Source of the DNA: CAZOKH01 sp964580315
GTDB taxonomy: Bacteria; Chloroflexota; Anaerolineae; Anaerolineales; Anaerolineaceae
Assembly (NCBI GenBank): GCA_964580315.1
Contig: CAZOKH010000127.1
Span: forward strand, 1-6,353
Reading direction: 5' to 3'
Length of the DNA: 6,353 bases
The translations under genes and the position numbers were made by a program. The notes beneath the pieces were generated by a model. The model did not search any database and was not told the DNA's origin. It saw nothing but the letters and a program-made list of their open reading frames with translations. Shown here piece after piece: positions 6,329 through 6,353 of the stretch. Position 1 is the stretch's first letter. Every line of letters begins with the position of its first letter.

Positions 6329-6353
6329 CGAACCTTAACAAAAGCGGTGAGTC
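6302..6353. other. Low-GC sequence of different origin at the right edge
   Basis: The last ~52 bases are visibly AT-richer than the coding sequence just before them and show no continuation of the Ddn gene. They may be the end of an inserted element or the upstream region of another gene; a GTG at 6347-6349 is a possible but unsupported start. No terminal inverted repeat can be recognised from one end. Confidence 0.35.

Noticed and set aside
1..6353. tRNA, rRNA, CRISPR array, riboswitch or a complete insertion sequence
   Set aside because: No cloverleaf, regularly spaced repeat or transposase was seen on either strand; the non-coding gaps are too short to hold most of these.

Overview
The window is a piece of a moderately GC-rich bacterial chromosome or metagenomic contig. 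It is dominated by integral membrane proteins. The likely source is a free-living Gram-positive-like or Chloroflexota (Anaerolineae-type) bacterium. This rests on the mix of GT-C membrane glycosyltransferases, a GPH-type sugar symporter and an F420-dependent (Ddn-type) nitroreductase fragment. No rRNA or other phylogenetic marker is present, so the assignment is an inference of low to moderate strength.

Layout. Bases 2-1528 (+) hold the 3' part of a large polytopic membrane protein resembling GT-C glycosyltransferases; its start lies before the window. Its stop codon directly abuts the stop codon of a minus-strand remnant (1529-1741). I read this remnant as the C-terminal end of a classical FMN nitroreductase, and it is too short to be functional. 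The remnant follows, in the same frame, the stop codon of a full-length GPH-family (MFS_2) cation:sugar symporter (1742-3151, -). A divergent intergenic region of about 110 bases separates the symporter from a plus-strand series. That series is an unrecognised polytopic membrane protein (3265-4092), two small genes (4180-4497, unrecognised and soluble; 4504-4803, a putative zinc-binding protein with two CxxC pairs), a GT87-type GT-C glycosyltransferase (4846-6108), and the first ~62 codons of a Ddn-type deazaflavin-dependent oxidoreductase (6116-6328). Homology in that last gene stops abruptly at about base 6301, together with a drop in GC.

How the parts fit. The two GT-C proteins and the GPH symporter suggest envelope glycan or glycolipid assembly plus sugar uptake, but nothing shows that they form one pathway. 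The two small genes are spaced like an operon and may be co-transcribed with the GT87 gene. Two different oxidoreductase families appear only as fragments, one at the convergent junction and one at the right edge. This points to gene decay and rearrangement. I saw no tRNA, rRNA, CRISPR array, complete insertion sequence or convincing defence system. The least explained parts are the 3265-4803 genes and the 6301 junction.
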